Below are positions 1 to 6,645 of a DNA stretch of 11,044 nt, piece by piece. The position numbers and the translations under genes were made by a program. Positions within the stretch are counted from its first letter, which is position 1. Each line of letters starts with the position of its first letter. The stretch spans positions 1 through 11,044 of the forward strand of contig JAASTO010000075.1 of the NCBI GenBank assembly GCA_021767245.1, given 5' to 3'. The stretch comes from Balneolaceae bacterium. GTDB taxonomy: Bacteria; Bacteroidota; Rhodothermia; Balneolales; Balneolaceae. A model generated the notes under the pieces. That model saw only the letters and a list, made by a program, of their open reading frames with translations, had not been told where the DNA came from and did not search any database.

Positions 1-458
1 GACTCAAAACGGTGTTGAACCTGACCTATTCGACCACACCTGAACAAATGGAAGCTTTTGTGGAAGGTATCAAAGCCATTGTAAAAGCAAATGAACATTT
101 CAGACAGGATTACTATGAAGTACACTTCAACTCCTTTGGAGCTCATTCCCTGGACGTGTTGGTTTATGTTTTCTTCGATGTGCCCGATTGGAGTACTGAA
201 CTTCAACAGCGTCATAATTTCTTACTTGAGATCTTACGCCTCGCCAGGGAAGTCGGAGTCGAATTTGCTTTCCCAACCCAAACCTTACATATGGACAGCT
301 TTTACAAAGATACGCCTCGTAAGGTTGGCGAAGAACGCACCGAAGAGGAACTAGCCTCAGCGGTCACAGATTTTGGTCCCGGAGGCAAAAAAGGAAAACC
401 CGAAGGCATACGCATTTATCGAGATGGGGAGGAAATAGATTTTGGTGCGAATAAATAA
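1..458 (+). CDS. MscS-family mechanosensitive ion channel, C-terminal part (5' end outside window)
   Basis: The reading frame is open from the first complete codon at position 3 to the TAA at 456-458, so the gene starts upstream; the GTG at 12 is an internal codon. The visible ~151 residues look like the cytoplasmic C-terminal domain of MscS-type channels: a 'TTPEQMEAFVEGIKAIV' segment, then 'VHFNSFGAHSLDVLVYVFF', and a closing 'VEFAFPTQTLHM' strand. In this family that domain forms the vestibule below a heptameric pore that opens under membrane tension during osmotic downshock. The membrane helices are not in the window. After the conserved domain there is a charged, Gly/Lys-rich tail of about 50 residues ending in 'EEIDFGANK', which is variable in the family. 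The gene converges on the bacilliredoxin gene. The family call is firm; the subfamily cannot be decided. Confidence 0.85.
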   Translation, partial: LKTVLNLTYSTTPEQMEAFVEGIKAIVKANEHFRQDYYEVHFNSFGAHSLDVLVYVFFDVPDWSTELQQRHNFLLEILRLAREVGVEFAFPTQTLHMDSFYKDTPRKVGEERTEEELASAVTDFGPGGKKGKPEGIRIYRDGEEIDFGANK

Positions 459-489
459 AAAAAAAAAGCCGACTCATCTGAGCCGGCTT
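457..489 (-). terminator. Rho-independent terminator of the bacilliredoxin gene
   Basis: An 11-nt arm at 466-476 pairs with 479-489. Read on the minus strand the stem closes completely, with one G-U wobble, and is followed directly by an uninterrupted run of 11 T (complement of A457-A467). On the plus strand the same stem has an A-C mismatch and no T-run, so it mainly serves the minus-strand gene. The T-run overlaps the stop codon of the convergent channel gene. Confidence 0.85.
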
Positions 490-526
490 CTAAAAATACT
501 ACTTTGCTAAAGCTGAATAACAAAAG

Positions 527-988
527 TTATTTCGAAGCTTCCTCATCCTCTTCCTTCTTTCCGGAAAAAGCATCAAATACCATAACCAGATCATTGGCAA
601 CCTGCTCTTTGGTTCGGCCTTCAATTCGGTGACGCGGGATCAATGCTTTGATCTCACCGTCAACAAAATAAGCGAAAGATGGCGATGATGGCGGATATTC
701 ACTGAAGTAAGCTCTGGCATGCGCAGTTGCCTCCTTATCCTGTCCGGCAAACACGGTTACCATATGATCCGGTTTGGTTTCCGCACTTTCCAGGGCAATA
801 CCTAATCCCGGCCGAGCATTTCCTGCAGCACATCCACAAACCGAATTCACCACGAGAAGCATGGTACCTTTATATTCTTTCATGGCACGATCTACATCAT
901 CCGTGGTTTTAAGTTCTTCTACACCAAACTGAGTCAGTTCTTCTCTCATCCAGGACGTATCTGGTCCCATTCCAAATCCAAATTGCAT
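527..988 (-). CDS. BrxA/BrxB-family bacilliredoxin (YphP/YqiW, DUF1094 family)
   Basis: This is a 153-residue thioredoxin-fold protein, close to the usual family length of about 145. The active-site motif Cys51-Gly-Cys53 sits in 'VNSVCGCAAGNARPG', and the family hallmark 'YPPSSPSFAYFVDGE' with a following 'RHRIEG' is present. Characterised members remove bacillithiol from S-bacillithiolated cytoplasmic proteins during oxidative stress: the first Cys attacks the mixed disulfide. The sequence does not separate BrxA from BrxB, so no symbol is given. Its presence suggests that the organism makes bacillithiol, but no bsh gene is in the window. The acidic/lysine tail (about residues 144-153) is an addition of unknown role. 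The ATG at 988 is preceded by a weak AGAG ribosome-binding site. It is transcribed in the same direction as the neighbouring sod gene, but a terminator lies between them, so it probably has its own promoter. Confidence 0.9.
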   Translation of the reverse strand: MQFGFGMGPDTSWMREELTQFGVEELKTTDDVDRAMKEYKGTMLLVVNSVCGCAAGNARPGLGIALESAETKPDHMVTVFAGQDKEATAHARAYFSEYPPSSPSFAYFVDGEIKALIPRHRIEGRTKEQVANDLVMVFDAFSGKKEEDEEASK

Positions 989-1043
989 AATAATCTCTTT
1001 GTTTTATTGATTGCTTTATCGGTTCAAAAATACAAAATATTTG

Positions 1044-1086
1044 ACCCAAAAATAGACAAGGCTTCCCGATAATGAGAAGCCTTGTC
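1044..1086 (-). terminator. Rho-independent terminator of the superoxide dismutase gene
   Basis: A perfect 11-bp inverted repeat, GACAAGGCTTC at 1055-1065 and GAAGCCTTGTC at 1076-1086, encloses a 10-nt loop. On the minus strand it is followed by TATTTTTGGG, a short T-rich tract. It lies about 50 nt after the stop codon of the dismutase gene and isolates that gene from the bacilliredoxin gene downstream. Confidence 0.85.
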
Positions 1087-1134
1087 AAACATCAAAGTTT
1101 CCGAATTAACGGATCAATTTTTTAAGTCTCAAAC

Positions 1135-1743
1135 TTATTTGGCAGCTTTGTAATTTTCTGCAACTTGATCCCAATTGATCACATTCCAAAACGCAGCTAC
1201 ATAGTCAGGACGGCGATTTTGGTAATGCAGGTAATAAGCGTGCTCCCAAACATCAATGCCCATAATTGGGGTATAACCTTCCATCAATGGACTGTCCTGA
1301 TTTGGGGTTGAATGTACCACGAGGTTACCGCTTCCATCCACTGATAACCATGCCCATCCGGATCCAAAACGGCTTCCGGCTGCTGCTGAAAATTCTTCTT
1401 TGAATTTGTCAAAGCTTCCGAAAGTATCATTAATGGCATCTGCCAGTTCACCTTCAGGAGTTCCGCCTCCGTTTGGAGAAAGAATGGTCCAGAATAGGTT
1501 GTGATTGGCATACCCGCCACCACTGTTTATGACAGCTTGTTTAACATCAGAAGGTACTTCATCAATTCTTCTTAGTACTTCTTCAATATCAAGATCAGCA
1601 AATTCATGGCCCTCAAGAGCGGCATTTACTTTGTTCGTGTACCCTTGATGGTGCTTGGTATGATGGATCTCCATCGTACGTGCGTCAATATGTGGTTCAA
1701 GTGCATCGTAATCGTATGGCAGATCTGGTAATGTATAAGCCAT
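1135..1743 (-). CDS. sodA: Superoxide dismutase, Mn/Fe family (Mn-type signature)
   Basis: A 202-residue Mn/Fe superoxide dismutase, full length for the family; it converts superoxide to oxygen and hydrogen peroxide. The four metal ligands are visible: His27 in 'MEIHHTKHH', His81 in 'ANHNLFW', and Asp164 and His168 in 'GIDVWEHAYY'. The gateway residues His31 and Tyr35 are present. The active-site glutamine comes from the C-terminal domain (Gln149 in 'TPNQDSPLMEG') and the stretch before His81 reads 'GGGYANH'; both features are typical of Mn-type rather than Fe-type enzymes. Metal use is inferred and could be cambialistic. There is no signal peptide, so it is cytoplasmic. It is divergent from the transhydrogenase gene. 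Confidence 0.95.
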   Translation of the reverse strand: MAYTLPDLPYDYDALEPHIDARTMEIHHTKHHQGYTNKVNAALEGHEFADLDIEEVLRRIDEVPSDVKQAVINSGGGYANHNLFWTILSPNGGGTPEGELADAINDTFGSFDKFKEEFSAAAGSRFGSGWAWLSVDGSGNLVVHSTPNQDSPLMEGYTPIMGIDVWEHAYYLHYQNRRPDYVAAFWNVINWDQVAENYKAAK

Positions 1744-1747
1744 TGTT

Positions 1748-1757
1748 TACTCCTTTT
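1748..1757 (-). promoter_or_regulatory. Strong Shine-Dalgarno sequence of sodA
   Basis: On the minus strand the sequence AAAAAAGGAGTAAACA directly precedes the ATG at 1743, giving an AAGGAG core at normal spacing. It fixes the start codon. It stands out because most other starts in this window have no recognisable Shine-Dalgarno sequence. Confidence 0.7.
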
Positions 1758-1899
1758 TTATTTTCATGTTATCGACGCTTAAAACTTGTGCGCCTTTTGT
1801 TTATCGTTCTCAAACATAAGCAAAACGGCTTTAAAATTCGTTCCTGACATACATCAATACCCTCTATCTTTTAGATTTGTTAATACTATATGCCAAATG

Positions 1900-1928
1900 T
1901 TGCTCTGAAATCCATTCAGAATTAAAGT
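1900..1928 (+). promoter_or_regulatory. Candidate sthA promoter with an embedded palindrome
   Basis: TTGCTC at 1900-1905 and TAAAGT at 1923-1928 are separated by 17 nt and lie about 50 nt before the sthA start, so they could act as -35 and -10 boxes. The spacer carries a palindrome, TCTGAA-N5-TTCAGA at 1904-1920, which is where a repressor operator could sit. Both assignments rest on pattern alone; promoter boxes in Bacteroidota-like groups often deviate from this consensus. Confidence 0.3.
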
Positions 1929-1975
1929 ATCTTTAGCCTTCACACTCATAGTTATTTTACTCACTCAGATCATTT

Positions 1976-3436
1976 ATGAAGTACAAGTACGATGTTATTA
2001 TCATTGGCAGTGGCCCGGCCGGTTTTTCGTGTGCCATGCAAAGTTCTAAATTTGATAAAAAAGTTCTGGTTATTGAAGCCAATGAGGATTCATTCGGTGG
2101 AACCTGGATCAATTCCGGAACCATTCCCAGTAAAGCTCTTCGGGAAACAGCCCGTATCATCCAGCGCTTTCAGAGTCAGTTTGAGGACCTTTCGGGTGAA
2201 AAAGCCTACCAGCATCATCAGATGTCAGAATTGCTGAAGTACAAAAATGAAATTCAGCACAGTAAGAACTCCAAAGTTGAAAATGATTTTAAAAAAAATG
2301 AGATAGATACGGTTCATGGATTTGGTGAATTGATAGACAACCACACCGTTGAGGTCACAGATAAAAAAGGAAAGAAAAAGACCTACACTGGCGAATTCAT
2401 ATTTCTCTCCCCGGGAAGTAAACCGGTTCAACCCAAAGAATTTAAGCTGGATCATAACAAGATCCTCGACTATATCTCCATACTGGATCTCACTCACATA
2501 CCCAGAAAATTACTTGTGATTGGCAGTGGGGTTCAGGCTTTGGAATATGCTACGACCTTTTCTAACCTTGGCAGCCGGGTCTCTATTCTTAACGAAGCAG
2601 ATTCCTTTCTTCCATTTCTGGACAATGAGATACGGGATCAGCTTGAAACCCTTCTGGAAAAACAAAAGATCGAAGTTTTCTCTAATGCTGAGCATATCAA
2701 CATCAAGACCAACACCATCCGTAATACCACGGAAGTGAGCTATAACCTCCGTCAGGATAATGAAGGTAGGCGTAAACGAGTGATCGAAACAGAGCATGTG
2801 CTTTATTTGGGAGGCAAAGTGCCCAATACAGAAAATCTTGGGCTATCCGATATTGGGATTGAAACGGATAAGGAAGGAAATATCATCGTTAATGATGATT
2901 ACCGCACGAACATTGACAACATTTATGCAGGTGGAGATGTGATCGGCTACCCGGCCTTAGCTTCGGCTTCTTTTTCTGAGGGACGACTCGCCTCTTGTAA
3001 CATGTTCGGGATTCAAGCGCTGGATGTACCACCTGAAATTCCTTTTGCCATATACTCTATTCCTGAGATTGCCAGTATTGGTCTGACCGAAAAAGAAGCC
3101 AAATCCAGAGGATATGATGTGACTGTTGGCCGGGCTTACTACAAAAATATCACCCAGGGTGATATCAGTAATCAACAAGATGGATTATTAAAACTCGTAT
3201 TCGAAACCGAAAATCTGAAACTGGTTGGTATTCACATTATCGGTGAACGTGCCAGTGATCTCATTCACCTTGGCCAGGCCGTCATGTCGCTTGGTGGCGA
3301 TATCCGATACTTCATCAACCACGTTCTGAATTATCCAACCTACAGTGAAGCGTACCGGATCGCGGCGTTTAATGGCATGAACCGGGTATATAAGGCAGGC
3401 GTTAAGTACAAAAAGATCCTGAAAAATAAAGAATAA
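1976..3436 (+). CDS. sthA: Soluble pyridine nucleotide transhydrogenase (Si-specific NAD(P)+ transhydrogenase type)
   Basis: A 486-residue flavoprotein of the pyridine nucleotide-disulfide oxidoreductase family. It has an FAD Rossmann motif (GSGPAG, residues 11-16), a second nucleotide-binding motif (183-GSGVQALEYA), an 'IYAGGDV' FAD contact at 316-322 and a C-terminal dimerisation domain. In lipoamide dehydrogenases the first domain carries a Cys pair and the C-terminus a catalytic His-Pro. Here the segment reads 'GGTWINSGTIPSKALRE' (41-57), with both cysteines replaced, and the C-terminus reads 'NYPTYSEAYR' at 452 onward, with no catalytic His. The 'GTIPSKALR' and 'NYPT-EAYR' signatures are those of SthA, which exchanges hydride between NADPH and NAD+ in the cytosol and so balances the two cofactor pools. 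E. coli SthA keeps one of the cysteines; this protein keeps neither. It is divergent from sodA. Exact substrate use is inferred from the family. Confidence 0.82.
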   Translation: MKYKYDVIIIGSGPAGFSCAMQSSKFDKKVLVIEANEDSFGGTWINSGTIPSKALRETARIIQRFQSQFEDLSGEKAYQHHQMSELLKYKNEIQHSKNSKVENDFKKNEIDTVHGFGELIDNHTVEVTDKKGKKKTYTGEFIFLSPGSKPVQPKEFKLDHNKILDYISILDLTHIPRKLLVIGSGVQALEYATTFSNLGSRVSILNEADSFLPFLDNEIRDQLETLLEKQKIEVFSNAEHINIKTNTIRNTTEVSYNLRQDNEGRRKRVIETEHVLYLGGKVPNTENLGLSDIGIETDKEGNIIVNDDYRTNIDNIYAGGDVIGYPALASASFSEGRLASCNMFGIQALDVPPEIPFAIYSIPEIASIGLTEKEAKSRGYDVTVGRAYYKNITQGDISNQQDGLLKLVFETENLKLVGIHIIGERASDLIHLGQAVMSLGGDIRYFINHVLNYPTYSEAYRIAAFNGMNRVYKAGVKYKKILKNKE

Positions 3437-3506
3437 CCAATATCCAACACGGAATATTCAATATTCAAGTTTAATTGATCGGTCCGTGTTGATTATTGGA
3501 TATTGG
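3437..3506. repeat. Imperfect inverted repeat filling a convergent intergenic gap
   Basis: CCAATATCC (3437-3445) pairs with GGATATTGG (3498-3506), and AACACGGA (3446-3453) pairs with TCCGTGTT (3483-3490). A 7-nt bulge (3491-3497) separates the two helices, and the loop of about 29 nt contains a tandem AATATTC pair (3453-3466). It begins at the base after the sthA stop and ends 5 nt before the DUF429 stop. No T-run follows the stem on either strand, so it is not a classic intrinsic terminator. It resembles in style the interspersed palindromic elements found between genes in many genomes. Only one copy is in this window. Confidence 0.6.
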
Positions 3507-3511
3507 ATGTT

Positions 3512-4219
3512 CTACACGTAATGAATGGCCTTACGCATGCCTTCAGAATCATACTCAAACTCCTCCGGCAAGGTCTTGATGCCTTTTTCTTCTGATATCT
3601 TCGCTGAGTAAGCCAATATCATTGCATCCACAATATCGTCTTCTTCCACCTCATTCCGGCGGAAGTCTTCCTTAATATCACGGAAAAAATCATCCGCAAT
3701 AGGCTCCCTTGCCTTGATCAGTTCCAAACGATGCTTGATCCCTTTTTTCAGATTCTTTTTCTGATAGATCATTCCTCCATTTATGGTTTGGAATAGTAAC
3801 TCAGGATGAGACTCCAAAACTTTATCAATCAAACTTTCATCTGCACGAAGTAATTCATCCACCATCTGAATCTTAGGAGTGATATTCCACGATTGCAGGG
3901 TCAGGTTTTTCTCGGTGTACTCGTGGCTGATCATATTGGCCTCTACGTAGGAAGGGGCCGTCAAAGCGGGACGAATCGGTGGACTGAATACACTTGAAGC
4001 ATAATCACCGCCCACTTTTTTACGCAGCAGTTCATCCGCTTCACGAGTGTAATTTTCATCTTCAAGGCCAATCGGCATGTCTATGAAGATGCGGTCAAAA
4101 TCTTCGAACGCTTTTTTTAAGGCATCCCTGTCTCTGAGCACTTCGTACTTCTCATTTCCTTTATCAAAGGTAATGAGAAGCCAGCCTGCTTTACACCCGT
4201 CTATTCCTGCTGTTTTCAC
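3512..4219 (-). CDS. DUF429-family predicted RNase-H-fold nuclease
   Basis: A 235-residue protein of the DUF429 family, predicted to have an RNase-H-like fold. The conserved acidic residues are visible: Asp7 in 'GIDGCKAGW', Asp47 in 'IFIDMPIGL', Glu140 in 'ESHPELLF', and Asp194/195/198 in 'EEDDIVDAM'. The 'READELLRK' and 'SSVFSPPIRPAL' segments are also typical of the family. Its substrate is not established and nuclease activity is a prediction from the fold. The start is GTG at 4219, which shares the sequence GTGA with the aspS stop (4-nt overlap), so it is probably translated by coupling to aspS on one mRNA. There is no signal peptide, so it is presumably cytoplasmic. Confidence 0.85.
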   Translation of the reverse strand: MKTAGIDGCKAGWLLITFDKGNEKYEVLRDRDALKKAFEDFDRIFIDMPIGLEDENYTREADELLRKKVGGDYASSVFSPPIRPALTAPSYVEANMISHEYTEKNLTLQSWNITPKIQMVDELLRADESLIDKVLESHPELLFQTINGGMIYQKKNLKKGIKHRLELIKAREPIADDFFRDIKEDFRRNEVEEDDIVDAMILAYSAKISEEKGIKTLPEEFEYDSEGMRKAIHYV

Positions 4220-6000
4220 TGTAACTGATCTTTAATGTTCTTTTTAAGTTGAATATGCAATTCATCCAGTTGATGCTTATCCACAACATCCGGAGAGTTA
4301 TCCATCATGCTTTGTGCCTTCTGATTTTTGGGGAAAGCAATGACATCACGCAGGCTTTTTGCGCCTGTCAGCAACATCACAGCGCGATCTACCCCAAATG
4401 CGATACCGCCATGTGGAGGCGCACCGTATTTGAATGCATCCAGGAGGAAACCAAACTTTTCTTCCGCTTCTTTCTCGCCAATACCTAACAATTCAAAGAC
4501 TTTACGCTGCATCTTCTGATCATGGATACGAATAGAACCACCACCCAGCTCATTTCCGTTCAGCACCAGGTCATAGGCACGGGCTTTCACTTTACCCGGG
4601 TCACTTTCCATCAATTCCACATCTTCTTCTCTTGGTGAGGTAAATGGATGATGCATAGCATGATACCTGCGGGTTTCCTCATCCCATTCAAGCAGAGGGA
4701 ACTCAGTAACCCAAAGGAAGTTATAGGTAGATTCATCGATCAGGTCGAACTCTTTCCCCATCATCAGGCGAAGCTGCCCCAGTTGCTTTAACACGTCCGG
4801 TTTTGGTCCGGCTAGTATCAATACCAGATCTCCCTTCTTAGCTTCTGATCTCTCAACCATCTGATCAACGATCTCATCCGTCAGGAATTTAGCCACGCTG
4901 CAAAGCGGACCATCTTCCTGCATCTTAATATAAATCAAGCCACCAGCGCCGGTTTCCTGTTTTACCCGGTCAGTAAGTCTGTCTATGGCTCCACGTCCCA
5001 TCTCACCTTGACCAGGCACGGTAATACCTACCACACCCCCGCCTTTTTTCACCGTATCAGAGAAAACCTTGAATTCTGCATCCTTTACGATCTCAGAAAA
5101 ATCCTTAAACTCTAAACCAAATCTTGTATCCGGTTTATCTGAACCATAGGTATTCATGGCTTCATCATAGGTCATCCGAGGAAATGGAGTCTCTACCTCA
5201 TAACCTATGGTATCTTTGAATATTTTTTTCCAAAGTGCTTCATGAGTTTTATATACATCCTCCTCATCCACAAAACTCATCTCAACATCTATCTGAGTGA
5301 ATTCCGGCTGGCGGTCAGCTCTAAGATCTTCATCCCTGAAACACTTCACGATCTGAAAATAGCGGTCATAACCGGAAACCATCAGCAGCTGCTTGTATGT
5401 TTGCGGACTTTGTGGAAGCGCAAAGAACTTTCCTGCATTCACCCGGCTAGGCACCAGGTAATCCCGGGCACCTTCCGGAGTACTTCGCATCAACACAGGC
5501 GTTTCCACTTCTGCAAATTCGAGATCATGATAGAACTCCCTGACTGACTGATAGAATTTGGATCGCAGCATCATTTTTTCCTGAACTTCAGGACGGCGAA
5601 GGTCGAGGTAGCGATACTTTAGCCTGACATCCTCATTCGTAGAAATACCATCCTTGATCTCAAACGGAGGCGTTTCAGCTTCAGAATAGATTACCAAGTC
5701 GGTTGCTTCGATCTCGACCTCTCCGGTAGGCAGGTTTGGATTTAAATTCTCTTCACCCCGGGTGATCACCTTACCCTTTACTCCGATCACATATTCCGCC
5801 CGGAGTTGCTCCGCCTTATTATGTAATTGATCATCTTCTTCTTTAAAAACGACCTGTGTTACGCCATATCGATCACGGAGATCAATAAATATAACACCAC
5901 CCAGATCGCGACGGGGACCAACCCATCCATTCAAAATTACTTCTTCGCCAATATTTTCTGCAGTAAGTTCTCCGCAGGTATGTGTTCTTTTAAGGGTCAT
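4216..6000 (-). CDS. aspS: Aspartyl-tRNA synthetase
   Basis: A 594-residue class II aminoacyl-tRNA synthetase, the usual bacterial length. It attaches aspartate to tRNA-Asp in the cytoplasm. Domain order: N-terminal OB-fold that reads the anticodon (about 1-105, with 'NGWVGPRRDLGGVIFIDLRD'), the 'YLDLRR' segment at 131, catalytic core with motif 2 'FRDEDLRADRQPEFTQIDVE' at 221-240, the bacterial GAD insertion (roughly 285-420), then motif 3 'GAPPHGGIAFGVDRAVML' near 526-543, followed by 'FPKNQKAQSMMDNSP'. All motifs look intact. Whether it also charges tRNA-Asn cannot be decided from this window. The ATG at 6000 has no clear Shine-Dalgarno sequence. It is the first gene of a two-gene unit with the DUF429 gene and is divergent from the small membrane protein gene. 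Confidence 0.97.
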   Translation of the reverse strand: MTLKRTHTCGELTAENIGEEVILNGWVGPRRDLGGVIFIDLRDRYGVTQVVFKEEDDQLHNKAEQLRAEYVIGVKGKVITRGEENLNPNLPTGEVEIEATDLVIYSEAETPPFEIKDGISTNEDVRLKYRYLDLRRPEVQEKMMLRSKFYQSVREFYHDLEFAEVETPVLMRSTPEGARDYLVPSRVNAGKFFALPQSPQTYKQLLMVSGYDRYFQIVKCFRDEDLRADRQPEFTQIDVEMSFVDEEDVYKTHEALWKKIFKDTIGYEVETPFPRMTYDEAMNTYGSDKPDTRFGLEFKDFSEIVKDAEFKVFSDTVKKGGGVVGITVPGQGEMGRGAIDRLTDRVKQETGAGGLIYIKMQEDGPLCSVAKFLTDEIVDQMVERSEAKKGDLVLILAGPKPDVLKQLGQLRLMMGKEFDLIDESTYNFLWVTEFPLLEWDEETRRYHAMHHPFTSPREEDVELMESDPGKVKARAYDLVLNGNELGGGSIRIHDQKMQRKVFELLGIGEKEAEEKFGFLLDAFKYGAPPHGGIAFGVDRAVMLLTGAKSLRDVIAFPKNQKAQSMMDNSPDVVDKHQLDELHIQLKKNIKDQLQ

Positions 6001-6082
6001 TATTTTCGATGAATCGTAGAGTGAAAACTTTTGGTTATTAAGGCGCTGAAAATACGCATAATGTTAACGAATCGCTTAATCA

Positions 6083-6514
6083 ATGTCGCCGGAACTTATT
6101 TTTCTTATAAATACCTTTGCCTCCTTTTTTATGACCGGATTGATCTGGATCGTACAACTCGTTCATTACCCTTCCTTTCATTATGTGGGAGCCGATAATT
6201 TCAAGGCCTTTCAGCTTCACCACGTAAATAGCATTGATAAGATCGTTATCCCTGTCATGATAGCGGAACTTGCCACTTCATTTGGTTTGGCCTGGATGGA
6301 TGGTTTCCTCAGTTTGAATGCAGCAGGTTTCTACATCGTGATCCTGATCTGGGTTTGTACAGGTCTCTTTTCCGTTCCGGCTCATACCAAACTGGAATCC
6401 TTAAAAAATGAGCCGGCTATTAGAAAGCTGGTTTCTACAAATTGGTTCAGAACAGTATTATGGTCACTCAAATCCTCTCTTAATTTTTATCTTCTCACTG
6501 AACTTATTCAGTAG
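6083..6514 (+). CDS. Uncharacterised four-helix membrane protein
   Basis: A 143-residue protein with four predicted membrane helices, at about residues 5-27, 52-72, 77-98 and 118-140. I do not recognise it as a named family. Polar residues lie in or next to the helices: Trp22/Gln25/His28-Tyr-Pro at the end of helix 1, His46-His47 in the following loop, Glu62 in helix 2 and His101 after helix 3. Such a pattern could bind haem or metal. The overall shape also recalls small four-helix proteins such as the DUF1772 group, but this is only a resemblance. The ATG at 6083 has no visible Shine-Dalgarno sequence. The gene is divergent from aspS across 82 nt and is followed by a LuxR-type regulator on the same strand after 131 nt, with promoter-like sequence between them. 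Confidence 0.75.
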   Translation: MSPELIFLINTFASFFMTGLIWIVQLVHYPSFHYVGADNFKAFQLHHVNSIDKIVIPVMIAELATSFGLAWMDGFLSLNAAGFYIVILIWVCTGLFSVPAHTKLESLKNEPAIRKLVSTNWFRTVLWSLKSSLNFYLLTELIQ

Positions 6515-6559
6515 AAATACGCCTATCCCTACTGACTAAAATCAGCCTTAAAAATTAAA

Positions 6560-6591
6560 TTGGCGCAATTACAGCATTTTTAAGTACATTG
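6560..6591 (+). promoter_or_regulatory. Candidate promoter of the LuxR-type regulator
   Basis: TTGGCG at 6560-6565 and TACATTG at 6585-6591 are separated by 19 nt. This resembles the TTG / TAnnTTTG arrangement described for Bacteroidota primary sigma factors. It lies about 55 nt before the ATG at 6646. The assignment is by pattern only. Confidence 0.3.
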
Positions 6592-6634
6592 TATGCCCTT
6601 CTGCGAGTGGGTCGTGGAAGAAACCATTCTACCT

Positions 6635-6641
6635 GGGGAGG
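6635..6641 (+). promoter_or_regulatory. Shine-Dalgarno sequence deciding the regulator start
   Basis: GGGGAGG lies 4 nt before the ATG at 6646. It supports that ATG over the in-frame TTG at 6589, which would add 19 residues unlike any receiver-domain N-terminus and would fall inside the promoter-like element. Confidence 0.75.
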
Positions 6642-6645
6642 TAAA

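Noticed and set aside
12..14. GTG as the true start of the MscS-like gene
   Set aside because: The frame is open upstream to the window edge and the channel's membrane domain must precede this point.
1284..1523. Minus-strand open frame inside sodA
   Set aside because: It is a shadow of sodA in another frame with no family similarity.
5242..5547. Plus-strand open frame of 101 codons inside aspS
   Set aside because: It lies opposite a fully conserved aspS segment and has no recognisable features.
6589..6645. TTG start extending the LuxR regulator by 19 residues
   Set aside because: The extension is unlike a receiver N-terminus, and GGGGAGG directly before the ATG at 6646 marks the real start.
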